Assembly: GCA_026770585.1 (NCBI GenBank)
Contig: MU647586.1
Location: 38,209-56,437, forward strand
Origin: Baffinella frigidus
Taxonomy: Eukaryota; Cryptophyceae; Cryptomonadales; Baffinellaceae
Reading direction: 5' to 3'
DNA: 18,229 bases
Shown here: positions 1-12,400 of the stretch, piece by piece
How the letters are laid out: the number at the start of each line of letters is the position of its first letter
Position numbering within the stretch: position 1 is the stretch's first letter
The notes under the pieces: generated by a model
Databases searched by the model: none
What the model was told of the DNA's origin: nothing
The model's input: only the letters and a program-made list of their open reading frames with translations
Made by a program: the position numbers and the translations under genes

Positions 1-41
<41 letters not shown>

Positions 42-58
42 CGCTCTCTCTCTCTCTG
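1..58. repeat. (TC)n-(TA)n-(TC)n compound microsatellite
   Basis: A dinucleotide tract of TC, then about 13 TA units, then TC again. It ends about 20 nt before the first exon's acceptor, so it lies in an intron, and its pyrimidine part may act as the polypyrimidine tract. Confidence 0.9.
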
Positions 59-78
59 ATCCTCCCTATCCCAAACAG

Positions 79-153
79 GTTATGCTGGCCACCTACGACG
101 TGGTGCTCACAACCTACTCGATCGTCCAGTCCGAATTCTCCGCCAAGCTCCGC
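79..153 (+). CDS. RAD16: RAD16 exon A (25 codons): DVVLTTY block
   Basis: The acceptor is CCAAACAG and the donor GTAACC; both ends are phase 0. It encodes the ATPase-lobe-1 segment with [13 protein letters not shown], a block conserved across SNF2 ATPases between motifs Ia and II. The upstream coding part, including the P-loop, is not in the window. A 3' echo of this exon follows at 386-423. Confidence 0.87.
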
Positions 154-437
154 GTAACCGCTCCGCTCCTTGAAACCCCAACCTACCTGAACCCTGAACC
201 CTAAACCCTAAACTCGTATGGGGCGGGCCCCGCCGGAAGGCTCGTGAACGGCCCTTTTTACCGCTGAAAAAGGCGTCTTGTGGCCTCGAACCCACGACGG
301 GCGCGCCCCGCCCGCAGGCTGGCGGAAGGGGGGGTGGGGTTAGGGAGAGAGATGGGAGCCCTGAACCCTGAACCCTAAACCCTAAACTCGATCGTCCAGT
401 CGGAATTCTCCGACAAGCTCCGCGTAATCCCTACACC

Positions 438-469
<32 letters not shown>

Positions 470-3400
470 ACCCTAAACACTAAACACTAGATCCGGAACT
501 TGCAATTCGAAACCTTAAACCCTAAACTTTACTCGATCTTCCAAACCCTGCATCTTACACCCTGCATCCTACACCCTGCACCCTATACGCTCAACCCTAA
601 ACACTAAACTCTAAGCCATCAACCCTAAACCCGAAACCCGAAACCCGAAATTCGAAACCCAAAACTCTAAACTTCACTCGAACTCCCAAACCCTACACCC
701 CACACCCTGCATCCTACACCCTACACCCTATACGCTTAACCCTAAACACTAAACCCCAAACACTCTCCCCTAAACACTAAATCCTAAACCCTAAACCCTG
801 AACCCTAAACCTTAAACCTTAAAACCGAACCCCGAAAACTGAAAACCGAAACCCGAAACCCGAAACCCTGAACCCTGAACCCTACACCCTAAACTCCAAA
901 CCCCAAACCCTAAACCCAAACCCTAAACCCTAAACCCCAAATCCCAAACCCTCAAGCAGGACGCGAAAATCTCGTGCAAGTACTGCGGGAAGAAATACCT
1001 ACTCCCCCAGGTTACGAGCCACCTGCATAATAAAAGCTATTTCTGGTGCAAACCCATACCAAACCAGTCTGGTTTAGTTCATTGCGAAAGTGCGCGGCGC
1101 GAAAGTCGCGACTTTCGCAAGTACTGCGGGGCAAGTACTGTGGGGGGGGAAAACGGACCCGTTCCAAGGGTGTCCGTGTACTGCTGTCACGTCCCGAAAG
1201 TAGTACCGGGCTGTAACAAGGCGGTACAAAAAGGTACAAGGCGGTACAAAAAGTTACTACCGTCACGTCCAAATAAGCCGTCCATCTATCATATATAGGC
1301 CACACCCACTAGAATTTTCACGCATGTTACGAGCCCCCCGTGCAGTAGTTGACTAAACACAGTTATTCCTGGTACAGAACCTCTCCCGGTGTAGTCATCT
1401 TCTTGGTAGAAAATCAGTCTGGCCGCTCTCGAGCGGGTCCACACGGTGGACTGCGAACCTTTCATCAAAAGTCAACTTGATTGAAGACAATTAACTTTTC
1501 AGGATTTTTCTAATGCAAATTGGTCACGTTACACACTAAAATTCGGCCCCAACGAAACCTTCGTAGCCCACCGTGTGGAGGGAACATTTTAAAAGCCCGA
1601 GGCCAGAATCTGGCCTCGGATTAAGGTTCAAATCTTTAAAATTCCTCAAGGCGTTGCCGTTCCGCTCGAGAGCGGTTTAGTCAACTGCGAATGCGCGCGG
1701 CGCCAAAATCCCCCAGGTGAGACCCTTGGTCGGATAGCGAGGGGGCAAACGGATCTTTTTAATGCGGGTACGAATTCAAAATTTGGTACCAGTCGCGTCC
1801 AGTTTGTACTGGGCTTCAGCTCCCATCGGGAGCTGAAGGCAATAAATACCCGATCCATTTGCCCCCTCGCTATAGCAAGGAGGCCAGCCTCGAAAGAGCA
1901 AAAACCTGAACCATGAACCATAAACCATGAAACCTAAACTCTGAACGCCCAGTAATCAGTATAGTTTTTGGATTAATCCTGAACCCTAAACCCTCAACCC
2001 TAAACCCTAGCTACACCCTTAAACACCAACCCCCAAATCAGATGAAGATCCACCACAAGTTCGCACCCAGCATGTCAACTTAACAATAGCCCGTCAAGTC
2101 AACCAGCGCTCGGTCGCCAAGCGAAGCAGGAGAAACTGCAAAGTTGACTTTAGGAGAAATTGCAAAGTTGACGGATTTGTACCGCACACCCAGCTTATCA
2201 ACTTAACAATAGCCAGTCAACCGGACTGAGGCAGAGTCAGAACCCTCGAAACACTGAACCCTGCCTCGCGGTAGTCTCCAGGGAGCCGACACCTCCCAAC
2301 CACTGACGACTGAACCCCCCCAAACTGGTATCAGATGAAGATCCACCACAAGTTCTGGTGCGGGCCAACAGCCCAGCGCTCGGTCGCGCAAGCCAAGCAA
2401 GAAAAACGCAAGGGCCAAGGCGCCGCCGCCGCAGGTACAGGGGTTGAGGGTGTAGGGGTTGGGTTTAGGATGTAGGGTGAAGGGTTGAGGGCGCAGCGCT
2501 CCGCGGGGGGAGCGAAGTAGGAGAAACGCAAGGGCCAAGGCGGCGCTGCGGGTACGTCCTCCAGCCTTCCAACCAAACCATACACCCTAAACTTAAACGA
2601 CCAACAGTTCTGTTCCTCAACTTAAACGATGGGGTTTTTTTCATCGTTGAAGGTTAGGGGTGGGGGGTGGGGACGCAGCGCTCCGTGGGGCAAGCGAAGC
2701 AGGAGAAGCGCTAGGGCCAAGGCGTAGGTACTTCAAGGGGTTAGGGGTTCGGGTGTGGGGTTTGGGTTCGAACGCCCAGCGCTCCGGGGGGGGGAGCGAA
2801 GCAGGAGAAGTGCAAGGGCCCAGGCGGCGCCGCAGGTACGGCCAAACCCCCCAAAACCCTGAACCCTGAACCCCGAACTCGAAACCCTGAACCCTGAACT
2901 CTGAACCCTAAGCCCTGAACCCTGAACCCTGAACCCCGAACTCGAAACCCTGAACCCTGAACTCTGAACTCGAAACCCTGAACCCTGAACCCTGAACCCT
3001 GAACCCTGAACCCTGAAACCTGAACCCTGGACCCTGAACCCCAAACCCTAAACCCTGAACCCTGAACCCTGAACCCCAAACCCCAAAACCTAAACCCTGA
3101 ACCCTAAAGTCGAAACCCCAAACCCTAAACTGGGTCAGGCGGGAGCGCTCAGGGTTCCAGTATCTCCAAGAGCCCTAACGGCTCCAAGGGCGGGAGCAGT
3201 TTGAAGAGGAATTTCATGCTATCTTGGGCATTGGGTGATGACAAGATGCACCCCCCTATCCGTAAGATGACACAGTATTTTCGAACCGTTGCGATATCAT
3301 ACGTACCAAAACCACTGATTCTCGGGAGCAGGCGGGAGCCAAAGGATCCAGCAGCAAGAGCCCGAATGGCTCCAAGGGCGGGATCAGCGATGGCTCAAAG

Positions 3401-6400
3401 GACGCTGTTTTATCTTAAGGGTAAAATCGTGAGGGTAAAAAATGCTATCTTGGCCTCGACATAGCTTCACTATATCACAAAACCACGCCTAAGATAACCC
3501 ACATGTAATCGCGTAATGTGGGAGCAGGTGGGAGTGCAAAGGGTTCAAGCAGCAAGAGTCCCAACGGCTCCAAGGGCGGGAGCAGTTCGAAGAGGAAGCG
3601 GAGTGAGGATTCGGGGAGCGATTCGGATTTCGAGGTGGAGAGCGAGGAGGAGGAGGAGGAGGAGGTAAGAGAGGGTTCGGGGTGTTGGGATTTAGGGCTT
3701 GGATTTCGGTAAGGAGAGTGAGGAGGAGGAGGAGGAAGAGGTAAAAGAGGGTTCGGGGTTTGGGGGTTTAGGGTTTGGAGGTTGGGGTTTGGAGAGTGAG
3801 GAGGAGGAGGAGTGCACCCTACACCCTTACCCCTGCACCCTACACCTTACACCCTACATCCTAAACCCTACACCCTACACCCTGCACCCTACACCCTACA
3901 TCCTAACCCCTACACCCTACACCCTAACCCCTACACCCTACACCCTAACCCCTACACCCTAACCCCTGTAACCCACACCCTACACCCCAGGGGTGAAGGT
4001 GTAGGGTGCACCCTAGGCTTCGCGTGTAGGGTGTAAGGGTGAGGGTGTAGGTTGGAGAGCGATTCGGGTTTCGAAGTGGAGAGCGAGGAGGAGGAGGAAG
4101 AGGAGGTATCGCCGTACACCCTTACCCCTACACCCTAACCCTCCCACCCTACGCCCTAACCCCTACACCCTAACTCTCCCACCCTACACCCTTACCCCTA
4201 CACCCTAACCCCTACACCCTAAGCCTCCCACCCTACACCCTAACCCCTACACCCTAGCCCTCCCACCCTACACCCTAACCCCTACACCCTCACCCCTACA
4301 CCCTGCACCCTGACCTGTTAGGGTGCAGGGCGCACCCTAAGGTTAGGGGTCAGGGTGTAGGGTGATTCGGTGGTTCGGATTTCGAGGTGGAGAGCGAGGA
4401 GGAGGAGGAGGAGGAGGAGGTGAAAGAGGGTTCGGGGTGTGGGGATTCAGGGTGGGGATTCAGGGGTTGGAGGTTGGGGGTTGGAGAGTGAGGAGGAGGA
4501 GGAGGAGGAGGAAGAGGTATCATCCTACACCCTAACCCCTACACCCTAACCCCTACACCCTAACCCCTACACCCTAACCCCTACACCCTAACCCCTACAC
4601 CCTACACCCTTACCCGTTAGCGTATAGGGCGCACCCTAAGGTTAGGGGTCAGGGTGTAGGTGATTCGGTGGTTCGGATTTGTGATTCGTTGATTTGGAGG
4701 TGTTGAGCGAGGAGGAGGAAGAGGAGGAGGAGCAGGAGGGGGAGGTAACCCTGAACCCTGAACCCTGAACCCTGAACCATAAACTCGGAACCATAAACCC
4801 TGACCACTCAACCCTGAACCGCGACCCCCCCCAAAAAAACGTAACACCCAAAACCTTTCACCCAAAACCTTTCACCCTAAACCCCAAACCCCAAACCCCA
4901 AACCCCAAACCCCAAACCCCAAACCCCAAACCCCAAACCCCAAACTCCAAACCTTAAACCCTAACCCCAAACCCTGAACCAGAAGCAAGAGGAATCTGAG
5001 GAAGAGGAGCAGGAACCCTAAACGCTGAACCCTGAACCCTGACCCCTAACACCTAACCCCCAACCCCTCCAAACCTGACCCCCAAATTCCAAACCCTAAA
5101 CCCTGAAGCAGCCGGAGGAATCAGAGGAGGAATCTGAGGAGGATGAGGACACTAAGAAGGCCAAGGCTTTGGCGGTGACCCTCAACCCCAGACGCTAAAC
5201 GCTAAACGCTAAACCCCAAACCCTAAACCCTAAATTCTAAATCCTAAACCCTAAACACCCTACACCCCGAAACCCGAAAACCGAAACCCGAAACCCGAAA
5301 ACCGAAAACCGAAAGTCTTAACCCTACACCACAAACCCTAAACCCCAAACTCTAAACCCCAAACCCCAAACCCCAAACCCCAAACCCCAAACCCCAAACT
5401 CCAAACCCTAGACCCTGACCTCTAAACCCTAAACCCGAAACCCAAAACCTGAAACCCGAAACCCGAAACCCGAAACCCGAAACCCGAAAGTCTAAACCCG
5501 AAACCCGAGACCCGAAACCCCAAAACCGAAACCCGAAACCCGAAACCCGAAACCCGAAACTCGGAACCTGAAACCAGGAGGGGGGCGACAAGAGGAAGAG
5601 CGCCATGAAGAATGGCATGAATCGGTTCAAAGAGGCTTTCAAGTGCGTATCTCCCACGCCTCCAAGCTCAGAGCTTATACAAGCTTATAGTTAACCTCCA
5701 AGCTTATAGGTTAAATAAGCTTATGATTAACCTCCAAGCTTATAGCTTGTATAAGCTTATAGTTAACCTCCGAGCTTATAGCTTGTTGATAGACTCGCGG
5801 GGCGCCTCTGGGAGGCGACACGCGAGAGCAGAAAGATGCTCTAGAGAGTCACCTACCCAGAGTCATATATCACCGAGTATACAACAGTATACGAAGAATA
5901 ATTGCAGGCACTTGGTGTTCACATCTCTACTCAACAGCCTGTGATGATGTGGCCATCGAAACTATTCTGGCACAAAGTGCAGTTCATTGCAGAGTAAGGG
6001 GCGGGAAATGATCTCCGGGAATACGGGGAAGGAAGAATGGCATGAATAGCTTCAAGGAGGCTTGCAAGTGCACCCCTAAAACCCAAACCCCTTCTTCTTC
6101 ATTATTACTCTCGTTACAGGTCCTACATGAGGCCCGTGAGCCTTGAGTTGGGTGATACAAAAGTCTATGAGCCTTAAGAAATGGGCCCGCCTCAGAGACA
6201 ATTCTATTTGGGATCGGCTCTTTGGTGGGATCGGGCTCTTTCCCGCTCTAATGTTGACGCGTTTGTACCGCGGACCCAGCGTGTCAACTTAAGAATAGTC
6301 TGTCAACGACTGAGATGGGCCAGCCTCGGAGACGTGAGCCAAACCCTCAACCCTGAACCCTGAACCCTAACTCCTAGATCCTACACCATACACCTTTCAA

Positions 6401-9400
6401 GTGCGTATCTCGTAAGCCTCCAAGCTTAGAGCTGCTTTCACATCTCCACTCAACCACCTTCGATGATGTGTCCATCTCAACTATTCTGGTAAAAATTGCA
6501 GTTCATTTTAGGGTAATGGGCTGGAAATGATCTCCGGAAATCCAGGGAAAGTAGAACTTGGGCGCTGCTTTGTGGTTGACCACCCGAAAACAATGAAACA
6601 AGTCAAAACTTTAGCGATGCGAAAAGAACGAAACAATGGTATTGTAGAAATGGGCTCCGCGCGGATTTCTAAAACGTGAGGTGAGGAGGTCAGGAACGTC
6701 TTTTTGAGAAAAAATCGTCGAAAATGAACTTTTGTGCTATCTTGAGGGTGGTTGATTCTATTTTAGGCATCTTGCCCATGCCTAAGATAGCATAAAAGTT
6801 CGTTTTCGACGTTTTTTTCTCGAAAAGACGTTTTTCCTGACCTGACCTTGAATCCGCGCGGAGCCCATTTCTACAATAAAATACGTTGACGATGCTGGTA
6901 CTAATCCGTCAATTTTTACCGGTGTTTCATTCTTTTCTTCGCCAACAGATGCGAAAACCGTGTTACCAACCAGCCCGCTTGAGACTTGCGCCAATGTCGC
7001 CCACTTTCCGGCGACGCTTGGTACAAAACCGCAGGCACTTAGACTAGAAGGCGATTCTCAAAAGACCTCCACCCTAGGGGCCTTTTGGCCTGGTGGATTT
7101 GCACCACGGTCGCCCACTTTCCAGTGACGGCTGGTACTAAATCGCAGGCACTTGGACAAGAAAGAGTGGCGGAAGGACAGCATGGTCGCGAAAGCTGAGG
7201 AGAAACGCATGCTCGAGGTACCTACACTGTCAGCCAGAATATGTCAGGGGTGTAGTCAAGACCCTTTTAAAACACTGTAATGGGCCCCGGGCCCATAAAA
7301 TTGACTTAAGGCTGTGGCTACAGGGGCAGTTGACTTAGTGGACTTGGGACGAAATTTCACGGCTTGCAGTGTAACCAATGAAAACCCAGCGAAAGCTGAG
7401 GAGAAACGCATGCTCGAGGTACCTAGAGAGATTGATAATTTATTGCAAAACAACCAGCGTCAGCGCCGCACATGCTCGACGCATTGTGCCACTTACTGTA
7501 CCCCGTATCGGCCGCTCATGCGAGCATTTTCCGGATGTATGGTACCTACTGAAACCTCACAGTCCCCCCTGTCACGAAATCGGTAACAAACGGCTCCAAT
7601 TCCCACCACAGGCGAAATTCAAATAACATCAAATTATCGATTACAAATGCTTTTATCTTTTTTTAGGACCAAAAACTGCCTTTTAAACCCGAATTCGTTC
7701 CCATATTCAAAGAGTGGCGGAAGGACAGTACCACACGGTGGACTACGAACCTTTCATCAAAAGTCAACTTACCTGCAGACAATTAACTTGAAGGATTTTT
7801 CGAAAGCTGAGGAGAAGCGCATGCTCGAGGTAACCCCCAAACCCTAAACCCTGCCATTAACCCTAAACCCAAACCCCGAAATCCTGACCTGAACCCGAAA
7901 GCTTAAAACCCGAAACCCGAACCCTGAAACCCTAACCTGAACCCGACACCCAAAACCCTAACTTGAACTCTAAACCCAAAACCCTAACCTGGACCCTACA
8001 CCTTACACCTTACACCTTACACCTTACACACGAAACCCGAGACCCAAAACCCGAAACCCGAAACCCGAAACCAGGAGCTTCAGAGTTCGGGGACGGGCTC
8101 GAAGGGCGCGCTGCTGCACGGCATCAAGTGGCACAGGATCGTGCTTGACGAGGCAACCCCGATACCCGAATCCCTAAACTTGTTCTTGATTATTACTCTC
8201 GATACAGGTGCTAGATAAGGCCCATAAGCCTTGATAGTCAAGTGGCACAGGACCGTGCTCGACGAAGCACCACCGAAACCCGAATTCCGAAACCCGAATC
8301 CCGAATCCCGAAACCCGAATCCCGAAACCCGAAACCCGAATCCCGAATCCCGAATCCCGGAACCGTAAATAAAAGGGCGCGCTGCTGCACGGGATCAAGT
8401 GGCACAGGATCGTGCTTGACGAGGCTCTCAAAACCCCCCAAACCCGAATCCCGAAACTTCTTCTTTATTATCACTCTCGATACAGGTCCTAGATAAGGCC
8501 CTTGAGCCTTGATAATCAAGTGGCACAGTATCGTCCTGGACGAGGCACCCTCGAAACCCGAACCCCGAATCCTGAATCCCGATATCCGAAACCCGAATCC
8601 CGAAGCTCGAATCCCGGAACCGTAAATAAAAGGGCGCGTTACTGCACGGCATCAAGGGGCACAGGATCGTGCTCAACTAGGCACTCAACCCTTAACCCCG
8701 AACCCCAAATCTGAACCCCGATATCCGAAACCCGAAACCCAAGACCCGGATCCTGAAATCCGGACCCCGAATCCGGAATCCGGAATACCGATACCCGAAT
8801 CCCGCATCCCGCATCCTAAACCCTGACCCCTAAACCCTTAACCATAAATTCTAAACCCTGAACCATGAATTCCAAACCCTAACCCCAACCTTGAACCCTA
8901 ACCCCAACACACTACACCTTAGAACCGACTCTCGCGCACTCCCCCCTAAACCCTACACCCTAACCCCTGAGCAGGCGCACACGATCAAGGACAAGTCATC
9001 CCACACAGCGCGCTCCGTTTTTGCGCTGGACGCTAACTACCGCTGTTCTCTCTAGCCCCGAAAGCCCTAACCGTCAAACCCTGAACACTCAACCCTAAAC
9101 CCCTAAACCCTAAACCCCAAACACTAAATAAATCGATTTGAAAAATCTCAACTCTGAACCCTTACGTCCAAACAGGCGCACACGATCAAGGACAAGTCAA
9201 GCCAGACAGCGCGCTCCGTTTTCGCGCTGGATGCAAACTACCTTCTCTAAACCCTAAACCCCAAGCCGCTTAACCCCAACCCCCAAACCCAAAATCCCAA
9301 AACCCTGGACCCTAAACCCCAACCCTAACCCATAAACCCTGAACAACAAACAATGAAATAACAAAAATAAAAATAAATACAAACCGAACCCCCAAACTCT

Positions 9401-12400
9401 CAACCCTAAACTCTCACCCAGGCGCACACGATCAAGGACAAGTCAAGCCAGACGGCGCGCTCCGTTTTCGCGCTGGATGCAAACTACCGCTGGGCGCTCT
9501 CCGGAACCCCTCTCCAGAACCGCGTGTCGGAACTCTTCAGCCTCATCCGTTTCCTCCAGGTGTCGGGCTTGCATTTTGGGGGATGGTGTTTGGGGATGAG
9601 GGATGAGGGTATCTTAGGGGCTAGGGATTTGGGTTTCTCAGGGGTCTGCAGGTTATGAGCCTTGTCCTCTTCCCCCCCCCCAGGATTTCGAAAGGGTTTC
9701 GGATTTAGGGTTTAGGGTTTCGGGGTTAGGAGGAGAACAAGGGTGCTGTGTTTCGGGGTTCGTTCGCAGTGTTTCGGGTTTCGTTCTGAGGGATTAGGGG
9801 ATTAGGGGTTAGGGGCTAGGGGTTAGGGGTGAGGCGCGGTATTGCTGGGCGCTCTCCGGAACCGCGTGTCGGAACTCTTCTCTCTCATTCGCTTCCTCCA
9901 GGTTTCCCAGCTCTGCCTCAGTCGGGTTAATTGGTCGTTTCCACACGAAATGGACGGATTTGGACTACGAACCTGGCGAAGCAACTTCCGGTCTCCTCGT
10001 TTTGAGGGGGTTTAGGGGTTGAGGTGAACTACCGCTGGGCGCTCTCCGGAACCCCTCTCCGGAACCGCGTGTCGGAACTCTTCACTCGCATCGGATTTCT
10101 CCCCACGCAAGAGTGTAGGGCAGACCTGGGAAAACAAGCCAGTTCACACGGAATTTGTAACAACTTTCCGAAATTTCGATTTTTCTATGGGAAGAATGTC
10201 CACTTATGAACTTAAGAAATAGTAGAATTCTACTATTTCTCCTGTGGGTCACTCTGCCCTACACTCTTGCGTGGCCAGTTTCATCTTGTCCCTGAAGAGC
10301 TCTTTCTCTCGCCAGCCGAGGCTGGGGAGAGAAAGGTTGCGCGTGGGACCACGCCAGAGTGCAGGAGGGTGTTAATTTTTTTTAACCGTACGTGGATACG
10401 GTATTCGACTTTTGAAAACAACTGCCTTCAGGGGAAATTGACTTTTGGCGACACCTTCCTAGAATCTGGCGTGGGACGTCCCATAGCAACAGGGAACCTC
10501 GGTTACTAGGAATCACGGCGGGTTCGAGGTTTGGAGTTGAGGGGTTGGGGTTGAGGGGTTAGGGTTTGGGGTTTGCTCTTTTCGCGAATCCGCTTTCGGT
10601 AGGTTACGAGTCTCGTCCTCTTTGGAGAGGGTTTGAGGCTCACCTGTACGACGTTCTTGGCTGGCTAGACCCTAACCCCGAAAACCTAAACCCGAAACCC
10701 TCAGCCCTAAACCCAAAACCCGAAACCCGGAACCCGAAACCCGGAACCCGAAACCCTGAACCAATTCCACGTGTACAGGTGGACCCCTACGCGTACTGCT
10801 ACGACAAACAAGGGCAGTGCAAACAGCTGAACTGGGGCATGGCGCCCTAACCCCTAACCCCTAACCCCCTAACCCAGAGATTCGGATTTGGGAAGGGGGC
10901 TCGAGAGAGGGCTTCCGGAGAGTGCCCAGCGGCAGCCTGAACCATCAACCCTAGCCCCAAATCTCTGATGATGTCCCGTGTCCAATACAGGTGGATCCGT
11001 ACGCGTACTACCACGACCAACAGGAGTTTGCACTGCAAACAGCTGATTTGGGACATTGGGGCCTAACCAATAACCCCTAACCCCTAAAGCCTAACCCCGA
11101 AAACGGTTTGGGGTTCTGGCGCGCTGACACTGGGCGCCCTGCCTAACTTGAGAGGGTTTGAGGCTCACCTGTACGACGGTTTTGGCTGGCTAGAACCTAA
11201 ACCCGAAAACCTGAACCCGAAACCCTAAGCCCTAAACCCAAAACCCCTCAACCTGAAACCCTAACCACCGATTTTCCCGTGTCCATTACAGGTCGACCCC
11301 TACGCCTACTACTACGACAAGCAAGGGCAATGCAAGCAGCTGAACTGGGACATGGGGGCGGATGGAAAGACATGCTCCCACTGCGGGAAGCACCGTATCA
11401 ACCACTTTTGCTGGTGCGAGCCCCACAACCCAAACACTATATGTGTAGTAAATTTCACACAAATGGGGGCGTTTGGTCACGTATCTGACAGAAATCTGTC
11501 AGATACGTGACCAAACCTGCCCGTGACTGGTACTAAATTTTACAACCCAACATTTAAAATACTCCCTCTTTCAGCCTCGAGTGGCACGTGGGAATTTGTC
11601 CAATGTTGGTTCTGGAGATTTGTACCAGATTTATGCGAGACATACGCCAATAGTTAATAGAGCGGTGCAAGCAGCTGAATTGGGACTACGGGGGAGGACT
11701 AGATGGGTTCTTGAAGCCATTTCAAACATATCCGGCGGTTACTTTTCCGTCAAAAGTCAATTATTTGTGGGCATTTCCGGCAACTTTTGCCGATTTCAAG
11801 GGAAAATAATAGATGGACGCAGGGCGTAAGATGACATGTAGCTCTCCCGCGTAGGATGTGGGGGCCGACGGAAAGACGTGCTCCCCCACTTAGCAGCGAC
11901 CGAGTTCCTTTCCCCCCGGATATCCGGGTGAATCACGGTTAGAATTTCAGGGCTATGGACAAGGTTCTAGTACACATCGTTTAGACGGACTGTATCCGCG
12001 AAACTCCCGGTGGCTGCCAAGTGGCTGCGGAAAGTACCGCATCAACCACTTTTGCTGGTGCGAGCCCCGAAATTTACATGGTAAAAGTTGACGGTTCTCG
12101 TGCGCAGGTGGAACAAGCACGTGATGAACCCGATCTGCAAGTTCGGCTACGCTGGCGAGGGCCGCGTGGCCATGCGCCGCCTCAAGCACGAGGTCCCTAA
12201 ACCCCAAACCCCAAACCCTAAACCCTAAACCCTAAACCCTAAACCCTAAACCCTAAGCCCTAAACCCTAAACCCTAAACCCTAAACCCTAAACCTTCAAG
12301 CCTAAGCCCTAAACCTTCAAGCCTAAGCCCTAAACCTTAAACCTTAAACCTTGAACCCTAAACCCCAAACCCCAAACCCCAAACCCTAAACCCTACACCC

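Noticed and set aside
1011-1100. Exon B reading through its donor into [13 protein letters not shown], a possible zinc-finger completion
   Set aside because: Phase and spacing favour exon C (H-x4-C, CGP follows). The read-through would leave the wrong phase for exon C, and similar TTTCTGGTG sequence recurs in non-coding elements.
2733-3079. Minus-strand frames rich in [12 protein letters not shown]
   Set aside because: This is the translation of CCCTGAA heptads on the other strand, two overlapping frames giving the same pattern. The same artefact occurs near 5352, 8174, 8428 and 15120.
5643-5650. Exon F donor GTATCT at 5647
   Set aside because: It gives phase 0, which would put exon G into a frame with a stop; the GTGCGT donor at 5643 fits the phase and the echo.
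7314-7626. Plus-strand open frames of 82-90 codons in intron G
   Set aside because: They overlap an exon G echo out of phase, have no recognisable domain, and end in repeat elements.
8075-8680. Tandem array of whole duplicated genes or mutually exclusive exons
   Set aside because: The copies downstream are truncated at the 5' side without an acceptor and one has a stop, so only the first can be an exon.
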